Below the pieces are notes generated by a model. That model had not been told where the DNA came from and did not search any database. It saw only the letters and a list, made by a program, of their open reading frames with translations. A stretch of DNA of 64,000 bases from Saccharopolyspora spinosa NRRL 18395 (GTDB lineage Bacteria; Actinomycetota; Actinomycetes; Mycobacteriales; Pseudonocardiaceae): contig NZ_GL877879.1 of NCBI RefSeq assembly GCF_000194155.1, positions 1,207,140 through 1,271,139 of the forward strand, written 5' to 3'. Shown here piece by piece: positions 51,279 to 60,559 of this stretch (the first letter of the stretch is position 1; every line of letters starts with the position of its first letter). Position numbers and translations under genes: made by a program.

Positions 51279-52297
51279 ACAGCATCCTCGAACCACACGT
51301 CGTGTTCGCCCCGCTCGATCTCCTCCGCCAAGCCCCGCAGCAGCACCCGCGGGTGTTCGAAACGCACCGTCCCGTCGGCGATGAGCTCGGCGAGCTCCTC
51401 CCGTGCCAGTTCACGCTTCTCCCGCAGGAAGCCCGGTGCCCACCCGAGAAGGACAGGGCCGTCGAGCTCGTCGGCCCACGCCGTGATCTCTTCCCGCAGC
51501 ACCCCGGTATCCACCACCGTCAAACCCGCCTCGGCTGCGATGACCCGGGTGAAGGGATTGTTGCCGCCCTTCATCGGCGCCACCACGAACAGCGCCGGCG
51601 ACCGCTCGCCATAATGCAGCGACTGTTTCGCTCCCCCACGCAGCTGCGCCAAGGTCCGCAGCAATACCGCTACTCGCCGACGCCGCTCAACCAACGGCAG
51701 CTGGATCGCCTTAGTATCACGGAACTCCACCTCGACCGCGCCCTCAGCGCGCGCTTCCTCCAACGCCGCAGCCGACAGGTCGGGACGATTCCCGCGGCCT
51801 TCGTACTCGAAGGTCCCCACCCGCGGCAAGTCCAGCAGAACCGGGCTGGCCACGTCGGCGGTGTAGTGCTGGTGCTCATGGATCACCGGGTTGGCACCGA
51901 TCTCGAAACCCCGGTTCATCGTGCCGAAATCCCGGGTGATCACCCGAGGCGCCACCGCCACCGCAGTCCCCACCGCCAGCACGGTGTCACGGTTATACGA
52001 CTCGCTCTTCTCCGCGATCATGTAACCGAACAGGTCATCGTCGAGGAACCGGTCCCCACGACCGGCCGTGTAGGCCTGCTGATTCGTGCCCTTCCCCGAC
52101 CGGTACACCGGCGACCGGGACTCGTCCGTCGGCAGACTGTCGCGCCACCACCGACGCAACGCCTGCGCCGACACATACGGATACGTCTGGTTACCGACAC
52201 GGGTGGACTTGACCATCGCGACGTTGTCCTCGCCACGGCCGTTGTTCGGTGCGCCGGCTTTGATCTCGATCGCCAGCAGGCCTGCCAAGAAGGTCAT
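51275..52297 (-). CDS. cas7: CRISPR-associated Cas7 (Cst2/DevR family)
   Basis: The 340-residue backbone protein begins LAGLLAIEIKAGAPNNGRGE, followed by SAQALRRWWRDSLP and later GGAKQSLHYGERSP. These are the Cst2/DevR-type signatures used for type I-B/Tneap systems. It polymerises along the spacer RNA. The ATG overlaps the cas8b stop. Confidence 0.93.
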   Translation of the reverse strand: MTFLAGLLAIEIKAGAPNNGRGEDNVAMVKSTRVGNQTYPYVSAQALRRWWRDSLPTDESRSPVYRSGKGTNQQAYTAGRGDRFLDDDLFGYMIAEKSESYNRDTVLAVGTAVAVAPRVITRDFGTMNRGFEIGANPVIHEHQHYTADVASPVLLDLPRVGTFEYEGRGNRPDLSAAALEEARAEGAVEVEFRDTKAIQLPLVERRRRVAVLLRTLAQLRGGAKQSLHYGERSPALFVVAPMKGGNNPFTRVIAAEAGLTVVDTGVLREEITAWADELDGPVLLGWAPGFLREKRELAREELAELIADGTVRFEHPRVLLRGLAEEIERGEHDVWFEDAV

Positions 52298-53742
52298 TCT
52301 TCCTCGTCTCCGTCCTCAGTCTGGGTGCTCTCAACGGTGTCGCGGGCATCAGCGGCGTCTTCGTCGTCGGTGGCGTAACCGCGTTTATGCAGCTCAGCGA
52401 TCACGGCGGTGAAGAACAGGTTCCGGTACAGCCACGCCTGATCGCCATACTCGAAGAGCAGCTTGATCTGCCGCGGCTCAATGAACGGCTCACGCTTCTT
52501 CGCGAAATCCGCCGTCAGCCAAGCCACCGACTGACTATTGATCCACCGCCGCAGATCCCCCGTCCGGCGGTAGGCCACCGTGAACTTCTTCAACGACAGC
52601 GACTGCGCGATGATCAGCTCAGCCGCGCGGGCCCCCAACTGCTCGATCTCACGCAAATATTGTTCTGGCATCCTCATCACCTCGGTGAGATAACTCGACA
52701 AAAGCTCACAAAGGCCGACAGCAACAGCGGGCACCCGCGCCGGCTTCGCCCCATCCACAGCCCCATGCACCGCAGCGGCGATGGTGTACGGCAACCTGGC
52801 CGGTTCAGCCACCAGCAACCGAGCCAAGCGAGCAGCCCCGCTGACCTTGCGCGTGGTGCAGGCCCGCTCAAGCTCGGCGTACGACGCTGACCAGCGCGGT
52901 CTCAATGAGACGGTGCGTACCCACCGCGTCATCGACTGGCTGAGCTGGTATTCGGTGAATTCCTGCTCCTTGTTGGAGTTCGTGAAGACCAGCAGCGACA
53001 CATCCGCGCTCACCGTCGTTCGAGGCCGGTACCGGCGAATCCCCTCCAGCACAAGCTGTTCACGTTCGAACCCACCCGGTGGCAACGCCGGTGGCCGCCC
53101 CCACGCCTGCTTGCGCGTGTGTTCAACCTGCCGATATGTACTGGCGGCCAGGAAGTCGTCATCCCAGCTGTGCACCACGGACAACCGTCCACGATGCACA
53201 AGACACCCATGCGGAAGCGCGTAGAAGCTCGCCAAACAGCCCACGCACAACGCCAACCCATCGTGCCCGGGAACCGTGGTGTTGCGGTACTCCGCCGACG
53301 CGGCCAGCACCACGTCGACCTTGCCGAAAAAGCCGCACGCCTGACGTGCACACAGCCCACACGGCGCCTGCGGCCACTCCTCCGGATCCGGTGGCGTCCG
53401 CCACGCCTTCGTCGCCTCAGCACGCTCGACGTAAGACAGCTTCTTGCGATTCGTCGTGTTCATCTTGCTGTTCGGCCAGAGCATGTAGCTCAACGACAAC
53501 CAGAAAGCACCCGGCTCCTTCGCGTCGGGCAATTCAGCCATCTTCACCAGGGTGGTCGTCATCTCCTGCCACACCCCGCGAAACAGCGCCTCGTCGACCT
53601 CGCGCGGATGCGCCACGTGGGCCATCGCCGCCATCGTGAACGCGCCACACCGCTGCAGCGGGTGCGCCGTCAGAACCACCGGCTTGTCAACAAAATCCTC
53701 CGGCAGGCGCGCCGGCACCCCACGCGCGCTCGTCCCGCTCAC
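52294..53742 (-). CDS. cas8b: CRISPR-associated large subunit Cas8b (Cst1 type)
   Basis: The 482-residue protein has a four-Cys zinc-finger arrangement typical of Cst1: APCGLCARQACGFFG (128, 131, 136) and LALCVGCLASFY (166, 169). The GTG at 53742 overlaps the cas6 stop. In Cascade it recognises the PAM and recruits Cas3. The C-terminus is strongly acidic (DDEDAADARDTVESTQTEDG). Confidence 0.9.
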   Translation of the reverse strand: MSGTSARGVPARLPEDFVDKPVVLTAHPLQRCGAFTMAAMAHVAHPREVDEALFRGVWQEMTTTLVKMAELPDAKEPGAFWLSLSYMLWPNSKMNTTNRKKLSYVERAEATKAWRTPPDPEEWPQAPCGLCARQACGFFGKVDVVLAASAEYRNTTVPGHDGLALCVGCLASFYALPHGCLVHRGRLSVVHSWDDDFLAASTYRQVEHTRKQAWGRPPALPPGGFEREQLVLEGIRRYRPRTTVSADVSLLVFTNSNKEQEFTEYQLSQSMTRWVRTVSLRPRWSASYAELERACTTRKVSGAARLARLLVAEPARLPYTIAAAVHGAVDGAKPARVPAVAVGLCELLSSYLTEVMRMPEQYLREIEQLGARAAELIIAQSLSLKKFTVAYRRTGDLRRWINSQSVAWLTADFAKKREPFIEPRQIKLLFEYGDQAWLYRNLFFTAVIAELHKRGYATDDEDAADARDTVESTQTEDGDEEE

Positions 53743-54470
53743 GGCAGCACCGCCCCGAATCCGGCGCTGGTCGCCGCACCCAGTCCCCACGACCACAACG
53801 CCTGCAGCGTGGTCGGCGGGCCCGAGAGCTCAACATCGACCTCGGCGCCGACCTTCGCGCCCGCGCCGACAGCAAACGACCGTTTCGGTCCCACCCGCGT
53901 CACCGACTCCAACTCCACCGCCGGATCCAGTCCCAGGGTTTCGGCCTTCCGCCGCAGGTTCTGCACGAAATACACGTCCCATTCCGGCTCTCCCGGCAGC
54001 AACCACCGCTGGCTCCGCACCCGTTTTCCGTCGTCGTCCCGACCCGGCGGGCCCTTCACCACCACCGGAGTCACCGAGCGCAACACCGCGGAACCGTCGG
54101 AAAACAGCGGCGGGAACACGGGAACCACCCGCCCGACCTGCAGAGCCACCCCACCCCAGTCCAGCACCCGAACGCCAGCCAGACCCGCGGCCAGGGCATG
54201 CGCCACCTCGGTGAGCGGGCTGGAGAACTCCACCGTCCCCGCGCCCCCAGCCGCATACACACCACGCCGCCCCCGAACCGCAGGAAACCGGGGAGCGCTA
54301 TGACCGAACGGGACCATCCCGTACCGGCCCCACCCTCGGTCGTGAAGCGACGCCCCCAACTCCGGCGCGGTCTCCGACAAAAGGCTGTAAACAATTCCCC
54401 GCCCCGGACGCAACACCTCCCGCCACGGAATCTCCCGCGCCCGAGTCGTCACCTCCACTTGCAACCGCAC
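53739..54470 (-). CDS. cas6: CRISPR-associated Cas6 endoribonuclease
   Basis: The 243-residue Cas6 starts from the GTG at 54470, with GGGAGGT five bases before. It begins RLQVEVTTRAREIPWREVLR and has a His-bearing loop (GHSAPRF), then ends with the Gly-rich RNA-binding loop LWSWGLGAATSAGFGAVLP. It cuts the repeat RNA, leaving the 8-nt handle that ends GCAAC. It is the first gene of the cas operon. Confidence 0.9.
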   Translation of the reverse strand: MRLQVEVTTRAREIPWREVLRPGRGIVYSLLSETAPELGASLHDRGWGRYGMVPFGHSAPRFPAVRGRRGVYAAGGAGTVEFSSPLTEVAHALAAGLAGVRVLDWGGVALQVGRVVPVFPPLFSDGSAVLRSVTPVVVKGPPGRDDDGKRVRSQRWLLPGEPEWDVYFVQNLRRKAETLGLDPAVELESVTRVGPKRSFAVGAGAKVGAEVDVELSGPPTTLQALWSWGLGAATSAGFGAVLP

Positions 54471-54608
54471 GCCACACCTCCCTTCAATCTCGATCACGTG
54501 CCATCCATCTCTAGCACATACTCGGTAGGAGTGATCTTGAGGAGACCGAGCAAGGACGTCATCCCTGGACTCGACCACGCAGCAACGCCGCACACTCCTC
54601 CGGATAGC

Positions 54609-54646
54609 AGAAGGGGGCGACATCCATGTGGATGCCGCCCCCTTCT
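54609..54646. terminator. 38-bp near-perfect palindrome between array 2 and cas6
   Basis: The arms AGAAGGGGGCG-CATCCA and TGGATG-CGCCCCCTTCT pair over 17 of 18 positions with a two-base centre. It lies 139 bases upstream of the cas6 start, below the array. It may terminate the array transcript so that cas genes use their own promoter. There is no U-tract on either strand. Confidence 0.6.
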
Positions 54647-55208
54647 CAAACGCCCCTACCAGGGCCAATGAAAGCAACGGTAGATCAACGACAAATCGAA
54701 ATAACCCCTACGTTGCAACCCCTCACCAGGGAACCAGCCGATACCAGACCACTGCGCAACTGACGCACGCTCACTCGCACAGCGGCCCGCAGCCGACACC
54801 ACCCTAAACCAACTTCACCCATTCAGCCCAACGCACACGAACAGGGCCCACCGGGCTCTGCAACCAGTTTTCAGAGAACCTGCCCAGCACACAACACAAC
54901 CGGCCGACCGCTGAAACTCGCACTACAGTCACGAACCCGACCACAGCGACAAAAGCTCGCCACGACCACACTGTCGGTTTGACCCCGACTTGATCTTCAC
55001 GTGCGACCGCAGTCCCCAACGGCGACGACTCAACGGACCAGTGGACGCCGATGGGTCCTACTTCACCGTGTGCAGCAGATGACTTTGCCGATGTGAAGTG
55101 ACACCACTTGTTGATCAGACACTCGCGCAACTCACCGCCCAACACGATGAAAACAACCGGCCGTCCGTAAATACGCGTGATCAACTCCGGCACCCGATTC
55201 AAGATCCT
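54647..55208. other. Non-coding region between cas6 and array 2
   Basis: The 560 bases have a lower GC content than the neighbours. The only long frame (minus, 55202-54804) has no ribosome binding site and no recognisable protein. I see no further repeats. Confidence 0.5.
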
Positions 55209-56053
55209 GGTGCTACCCCTCGCAGTAGCGATGCGGACCGTCCGCGGCCTGGGCGTTGGACTCGGTGACCAGCACGTTGCTACCCCTCGTAGGGGCGATG
55301 CGGACCCGAACAGCGCACCCCCGAGCCGATCGCCAACGAGTTGCTACGCCTCGTAGGGGCGATGCGGACGGATGAGCCGTTGGTGGAGGGATACCTGGCG
55401 GTACTGTTGCTACCCCTCGTAGGGGCGATGCGCTACCCCTCGTAGGGGCGATGCGGACGCGCTAGGTGGCGGCACCATCAATCTGTGGGAGATGTTGCTA
55501 CCCCGCGTAGGGGCGATGCGGACTGGAGCTGCCGGGCGACGGCCATTGGCTGTTTCGGGTTGCTACCCCTCGTAGGGGCGATGCGGACACTCCGCCGATG
55601 AGCCGTTTGAGCTGCTGCTGAGGAAAGTTGCTACCCCTCGTAGGGGCGATGCGGACGGGGCCGCACTTATGTTTCTAGCCCGCCCGCGTCGGCGTTGCTA
55701 CCCCTCGTAGGGGCGATGCGGACTGGGGATGTCGCTGGCCACCGTGTCGGCGGGCTTCTCGTTGCTACCCCTCGTAGGGGCGATGCGGACGCCAGCGCCG
55801 CTACGTTCGCCGGACGAGGTGAGCGCGTTGCTACCCCTCGTAGGGGCGATGCGGACGCGTGAGCGCGGCGGCGACGGTGGCGTGCAGGGTGTCAGTTGCT
55901 ACCCCTCGTAGGGGCGATGCGGACGCTGGCACCTCCACGCGCACGTCCTGCTGCTGTTGTTGCTACCCCTCGTAGGGGCGATGCGGACGACACCGGCCTT
56001 CCGCTGTGGACGGTCGACTGCATGTTGCTACCCCTCGTAGGGGCGATGCGGAC
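55209..56053 (-). CRISPR. Type I-B CRISPR array 2 (12 spacers)
   Basis: The array has 14 repeat units counting a fused pair. Units start at 55209 (degenerate, trailer end), 55276, 55340, 55406+55432 (fused, no spacer), 55494, 55559, 55627, 55694, 55761, 55827, 55895, 55959 and 56024. The repeat is the same 30-mer as array 1. The 12 spacers are 34-38 bp. The unit at the right, next to the leader, is perfect and the leftmost carries several changes, so new spacers enter from the right. Single changes occur in the units at 55340 and 55494. Confidence 0.97.
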
Positions 56054-56165
56054 CCGACGGTAAAGCTGCTGGTCGCAAGCATGGTGATCTTGTCAAGGTT
56101 CGAGCATTTGCAGCAATTCTCGGCTTCTTCAGGTGTTCGGCGTGGGCTTCTGGACCAGGCTAGCT
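56054..56165 (-). promoter_or_regulatory. Leader of CRISPR array 2
   Basis: The first 50 bases are homologous to the leader of array 1 (shared CTGCTGGTCGCA and TTGTCAA blocks at equal distances), after which the two diverge. The array promoter should lie here, firing leftward. Confidence 0.75.
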
Positions 56166-56651
56166 AGGTTCGAGTCTTCGCAACCGCACCGAGGCTACGC
56201 CAACGGCCATGAGATCCGGATTCTCCTGTCCCCCTGCTAACGACCGCTCCGTGATCGTTCGCCTGCCAACCACACTTGACCACCACAAAAACTATCCACG
56301 CCTTCGGGACCCGGTACCCGATCGCTTGTGGGAGCTTGCAGGTGCAGCTGCAAATCTCAACAGCCCTCGACTGCCCCCTTCCGCACATCACCACCGCGAA
56401 CGGAACACACCCACTCGCACCCGCGTTCAGGCTCGCGACAACCGCCGCCAACCAGCGCACCGCCGTTCAACGCCCATCACCGCAGTTCGGATCTGTTGCC
56501 GAAACTTAACCAACTACTACACAGCGTGATCGTGAAATGTGACCCCATTTGCACATCTAGTCAAAAACTTGACGGCCACGCTCCTGATTCGCTCCTGGAC
56601 GGGCTTTTTGATCTTGATTCGCCATCACCACAAGATCCACACCCAGGCACG
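56166..56651. other. Non-coding region between CRISPR leader and tRNA terminator
   Basis: About 490 bases with several overlapping short frames, none protein-like, and no ribosome binding site. No repeats or att-like duplication of the tRNA were seen. Confidence 0.45.
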
Positions 56652-56694
56652 AAAAAGCCCGCTGACCTGCACTTACGTGCCGGTCAGCGGGCTT
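56652..56694 (-). terminator. Rho-independent terminator of tRNA-Pro
   Basis: The 13-bp perfect inverted repeat AAGCCCGCTGACC / GGTCAGCGGGCTT (56655-56667 and 56682-56694) is followed on the minus strand by TTTTT. It lies ten bases beyond the 3' end of the tRNA. Confidence 0.9.
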
Positions 56695-56703
56695 CCGCCA
56701 ACG

Positions 56704-56777
<74 letters not shown>

Positions 56778-56811
56778 TTGTTCGATTTTCACCCCTCCTG
56801 GGGGTGTGCAG

Positions 56812-57552
56812 TCAGCTTACCGCACCTCCGGATGGACGATCATCGCGGCCCTCCACCTGGCGTTCTTCCTGGTCAGGCCGTGTCCAGGCGTCCACGGCTG
56901 CCGTGAGGGACTTCGTCCAGGCCGTCAGGATCCGGGTGCCCTCCTCCGGCGTCGCGCCTGTCGGGTCGCCTAGGACTCCGTTGGCCGTTGCCGCTCGCAC
57001 GCCGTTGGCTCTGAGGGTGCTCATCAGGTTCGGCAGTGGCGTGGTGTTGCCTCGCTCCGCTCGGTCGAGGCGCACTGCGTGGGGTCGGATCGCCAGCATC
57101 GCCGCAGTCTCGGTGCGGCCCGCGTGGGTGTCGTCCGGGCGGCCCGTTGGTGCCCAGGCGAGCGCTCGGCGGCCTTCCGCTCGCAGGGTTTCGATCGTGC
57201 GACGGACCGGTTCGGCGTTGCCTCCGTGGGCTGACACCAGCACCACTCCCGCGAAGGCGTCCGCCGAGCGGACGAGTTCCACCAGCAGGTGTGCTACCGC
57301 TTCTTGGCCGATCGACAGCGTGCCAGGGAAGCCCGCGTGCTCTCCGCTGGAGCCGTAGGTCACCGGCGGCGCCACCAGGGCGGGCCGTTCCTGGGCCAGC
57401 CGGTCGCAGAGTTCCGCCGCGATCTCGGTGTCGACCGTGAAGGGCAGGTGCGGGCCGTGTTGTTCGGTCGCGCCCACCGGGACCGCGAGGAGACTTCGCG
57501 GCGCGAGTTCCGCGACCTCTGGCCAGGTCAGGTCTGCCAGGCGGGCCGTCAT
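56812..57552 (-). CDS. mftE: Mycofactocin peptidase, creatininase family
   Basis: The 246-residue creatininase-fold protein has the metal-binding motif GATEQHGPHLPFTVDTEIAA, then TYGSSGEHAGFPGTLSIG and VSAHGGN. In the mycofactocin pathway MftE cuts the modified Val-Tyr core from the MftA precursor. The ATG overlaps the mftF stop. It ends the operon, 35 bases before the tRNA. Confidence 0.9.
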   Translation of the reverse strand: MTARLADLTWPEVAELAPRSLLAVPVGATEQHGPHLPFTVDTEIAAELCDRLAQERPALVAPPVTYGSSGEHAGFPGTLSIGQEAVAHLLVELVRSADAFAGVVLVSAHGGNAEPVRRTIETLRAEGRRALAWAPTGRPDDTHAGRTETAAMLAIRPHAVRLDRAERGNTTPLPNLMSTLRANGVRAATANGVLGDPTGATPEEGTRILTAWTKSLTAAVDAWTRPDQEERQVEGRDDRPSGGAVS

Positions 57553-58904
57553 CGCGACACCTCGACGCTGCTGCGGCCGCCCCTGTCGGTCAGGAAGGGC
57601 AGCAGTGGGGCGAGACTTCTGGATTTGAGGACGCCGCGTGCGACTCCGCAGCCGTAGGCCAGGTCGTCTGCCATGCGCGCCAGGCACCAGCGGGCTGGGC
57701 CCAGTGGCGGTCGTTCGCGGGTCCAGTCCAGCAGGTGCCTGAGCGCCACGAGTCCGAGCACCGCCCGGCCGCGGCGGTTGAGGAGCAGCAGCGGGACGGC
57801 CACCGGTGCCCAGGCCCTTCCGATGGCGTCGGCGAAGTAGCGTCCGGCACCGAGATTTCCTTGTAGCGCCAAGCGGATTGCCTCGCGGGCGGGGATTCCG
57901 GTTTTGCCGAGCTTGCGGGTCAGCAGGGCCGCTGCTGCGCCGACCACGGCTAGGCCGGCACCTGTTCGGCCCGTGACGATCAGCGTCCAGGCCACTGCGC
58001 TCCAAAGCGATGCCCGCACCGGCGCGACGGCGTCGCCGTGGCGCTTCGCCAGCGGTCCTGCCGAAGTGCCGTAGTCGAATCGTTGGCGCAGCAGGGCGGT
58101 CCAGCTCTTTCGCGGCGCGTGTTCGACGACTGACTCCGGCTCGTAGCGGACCAGCTGTCCTCGGGAGATCAACCGCCAGATCAGATCGACGTCTTCGCCG
58201 AAGCGCAGCCCCTCGTCGAAGCCGTCCAGCTCGCGCAGCGCCGAGGCGCGGATCACCAGCGCCGCAGTCGGGACGTAGCTGATCCTGCTGCCGGGTTGCA
58301 CCAGGCCCGGCTCACCGCCCAGGTCGAGCGGAGACTGGCTGCTCTCGTAGCGGGCGAGGGCCGTGTTCCCCGGCGTGCTGCGGACCCTCGGTGCCACGGC
58401 CGCGACGGCTGGGTCTTCGAAGTGGCGGAGCACGGGTTCGAGCCAGCCCTGGGTCGGGACCGTGTCGGCGTCCAGGAACGCCACGAGCGGTGTTCGGGCC
58501 AGCCGCCACCCGGCATTGCGGGCCGCCGCCGGGCCTCTGGCGGTCTCGTGGCGCACTGACGCTGCCGGAACCGGCTGCCGGGAGCCGTCGTCCACGATGA
58601 TGGCGGGCGTGTCGAGCGCCGCGAGCAGGCTGATCAGGTCGCCGTCCCGCACCGGAATCACCGCGGTCACGTCGCTGGGTCCGTGGTGGGTCTCGTCGTA
58701 GCGCGGGTGCATCATTCCCGCCCGGACGAGTCGTTGTGCCAGGCCAGCGGCGCTGTCGACCACCGGCTCGCCCTCGATCCAGGCGCCGACGATGTCCGCG
58801 CCTTTGGCGTTGAGCCGCAGCACGCGGAACGGCGATCCGCCCATCAGCGTTCGCCCGTCGTCCCAGCGGCGAAGGCTTGGATCGGGCACCAGGCGGAGGG
58901 TCAT
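57549..58904 (-). CDS. mftF: Mycofactocin glycosyltransferase
   Basis: The 451-residue GT2 enzyme has TAVIPVRDGD, PAIIVDDGS, RGPAAARNAGW, VAFLDADTVP and FGEDVDLIWRL in the correct order for a family-2 transferase. C-terminal membrane segments follow (WTLIVTGRTGAGLAVVGAAA). The N-terminal MTLRLVPDPSLRRW is typical of MftF. MftF adds glucose units to pre-mycofactocin. It overlaps both neighbours by four bases. Confidence 0.9.
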   Translation of the reverse strand: MTLRLVPDPSLRRWDDGRTLMGGSPFRVLRLNAKGADIVGAWIEGEPVVDSAAGLAQRLVRAGMMHPRYDETHHGPSDVTAVIPVRDGDLISLLAALDTPAIIVDDGSRQPVPAASVRHETARGPAAARNAGWRLARTPLVAFLDADTVPTQGWLEPVLRHFEDPAVAAVAPRVRSTPGNTALARYESSQSPLDLGGEPGLVQPGSRISYVPTAALVIRASALRELDGFDEGLRFGEDVDLIWRLISRGQLVRYEPESVVEHAPRKSWTALLRQRFDYGTSAGPLAKRHGDAVAPVRASLWSAVAWTLIVTGRTGAGLAVVGAAAALLTRKLGKTGIPAREAIRLALQGNLGAGRYFADAIGRAWAPVAVPLLLLNRRGRAVLGLVALRHLLDWTRERPPLGPARWCLARMADDLAYGCGVARGVLKSRSLAPLLPFLTDRGGRSSVEVSR

Positions 58905-59683
58905 GCCGTGAATCCCCCGTCGGCGTGCACGACGGTTCCCGTGATGGCCGAGGCCTGTTCGCTGCACAGCCAGCACACCGCGGCCGCCACTTCGTCGGGT
59001 TCCAGCAGGCGCTCGACCAGTTGGTGCTGGCTGAACTCCTCGACGTCCGGCAGGTCGTAGTAGGCGGCGGTGGCGGTGAGCATGTCCGTCCGCGTCGAGC
59101 CGGGCGATACCGCGGTTGCTGTGATGCCGGTGCCGCGGAGATCGGTGGCGAGGCCGCGGATCAGGCCGACCACGGCGTGCTTGGCCGCGTTGTACCCGGC
59201 GAGGTGGTAGAGGCCGCGGTGGGCCGCCGACGAGGCCAGGGCCACGAACCGGCCGGTGCGGGGTTGCGGTCGTTGCAGCAGCAGCGGGACGGCGGCGCGG
59301 GCCAGGTTCGCCACTCCCCTGACACCGACGTCGAACAGGGCGTCCCACTCGTCGTTCGACGTTTCCCACAGCGGCTGCCCGCCTGCCATGACCGCAGCGG
59401 CGGCGACAGCCGCGTCGAGGCCACCGAACTCGGTCTCCGCCACCGCGACCGCCTGCCTGATCGCGGCTTCGTCGCGGACGTCGGCGACGACGTCGCGGAC
59501 CGACACCGGCCACTTCTCCGCCAGTGCCGCCAGCTGGTCCCTGGTGCCCAGCGGATAGGTCGCGCCCGGGATGTCCGCGCAGATGTCGACTGCGACCACG
59601 CGCCAGCCGTCCGCCGCAAGGCGCTCCACGACCGCCGCGCCGATTCCGCGCGCCGCACCCGTCACGATCGCGACCCTGCTCAC
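58901..59683 (-). CDS. Mycofactocin-type SDR oxidoreductase
   Basis: The 260-residue short-chain dehydrogenase has an NAD motif VTGAARGIG, ASSAAHRG, and the catalytic YNAAK. Compared with classical SDRs it has an insert after the second strand (VVAVDICADIPGATYPLGTR), the feature of mycofactocin-coupled SDRs that hold NAD(H) so tightly that mycofactocin must re-oxidise it. The alcohol or amine substrate is unknown. Overlapping stop and start codons tie it to mftF and the ETF gene. Confidence 0.85.
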   Translation of the reverse strand: MSRVAIVTGAARGIGAAVVERLAADGWRVVAVDICADIPGATYPLGTRDQLAALAEKWPVSVRDVVADVRDEAAIRQAVAVAETEFGGLDAAVAAAAVMAGGQPLWETSNDEWDALFDVGVRGVANLARAAVPLLLQRPQPRTGRFVALASSAAHRGLYHLAGYNAAKHAVVGLIRGLATDLRGTGITATAVSPGSTRTDMLTATAAYYDLPDVEEFSQHQLVERLLEPDEVAAAVCWLCSEQASAITGTVVHADGGFTA

Positions 59684-60558
59684 TTGGCCGCCTCCTCTTC
59701 TGCAGCGCAGCTCGAACCGGTGAGGTAGCCGTAGCGTCGCAAGTAGGCCAGGAGTTCGTCGGCCGCTTCGGCAGCCGACAGCGGTCCGATGGTGGTCGGT
59801 GGTGTGCGGTCCTGCAGCGCCCCGGTCAGTTCGAGCATACGATCATGCGCCGTCGTTCCGGCCGGGGCGGGGAACTCCCGCGCGCGTGGGCGGAACGCAC
59901 GGGCAGCGACCACGTGGGGTGGCCGCGTGGGCTCGCCGGGGATCGTTTCGATAGCCGCCTTCTGCGCCGAAAGCACCGCCGGCAGGCTCGCACGGCGCAG
60001 GCGCGTTCCGGCGGCTTCGACCGACACGACCGCGGGCTTGGGCAGCCGCAGCACCTCCCGGCTGCCGCCGTCGAGCCTTCGGTGTGCGAGCAGCGACCCG
60101 CCGTCGCATTCGAGCTTCACGACGCCGAGCGCCTGCGCTGCGCCGAGCCGGGCCGCGAGGAATGCGGGCGTCGCTCCGGTTCCGCCATCGGCCGATCTGT
60201 CCCCGCACAGCACGAGATCCGGTTCGCGGATCGCGGATGCGATCGCCTTGGCCGTGTCGGCACCGTTGCGCACCAGCGCGCCGGGCGCCAGCTGGTCGTC
60301 CCGCTCGACGCGGATCGCCTCGTGCGCGCCGGCCGCCAGTGCGGTGCGCAGGATTTCCTCGGCCGCCACCGGTCCGACGGTCACCGCCGCCACCCGGCCG
60401 TCGAGTTTCCCGGCGAGCCGGAGGCCGTGTTCCAGCGCTGCCAGTTCGGCGGCGTTGCCGCCCCGGTCCCGGTCCTCCGCTTCGAGGGCGCCGGTGAGCG
60501 GGTCCACCCGGACCCGCCGCCAGGACCAGCTCAGCGCCACGACGATCTGCGGTCCCAT
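59680..60558 (-). CDS. Electron transfer flavoprotein, beta-type subunit (mycofactocin-associated)
   Basis: The 292-residue EtfB/FixA-like protein has IVVALSWSWRRVRVDPLTGA (which would be 'IVV.vK.V.D' in ordinary EtfB), RVAAVTVGP, and the AMP/FAD-domain motif LVLCGDRSADGGTGATPAFL. Together with the EtfA-like protein at 62343 it should carry electrons from a dehydrogenase to the quinone oxidoreductase. The ATG at 60558 is used; upstream codons are not protein-like. Confidence 0.82.
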   Translation of the reverse strand: MGPQIVVALSWSWRRVRVDPLTGALEAEDRDRGGNAAELAALEHGLRLAGKLDGRVAAVTVGPVAAEEILRTALAAGAHEAIRVERDDQLAPGALVRNGADTAKAIASAIREPDLVLCGDRSADGGTGATPAFLAARLGAAQALGVVKLECDGGSLLAHRRLDGGSREVLRLPKPAVVSVEAAGTRLRRASLPAVLSAQKAAIETIPGEPTRPPHVVAARAFRPRAREFPAPAGTTAHDRMLELTGALQDRTPPTTIGPLSAAEAADELLAYLRRYGYLTGSSCAAEEEAAK

Positions 60559-60559
60559 G

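Noticed and set aside
54804-55202. Minus-strand frame between cas6 and array 2 (133 codons)
   Set aside because: No ribosome binding site, no family resemblance, and lies in the array trailer region.
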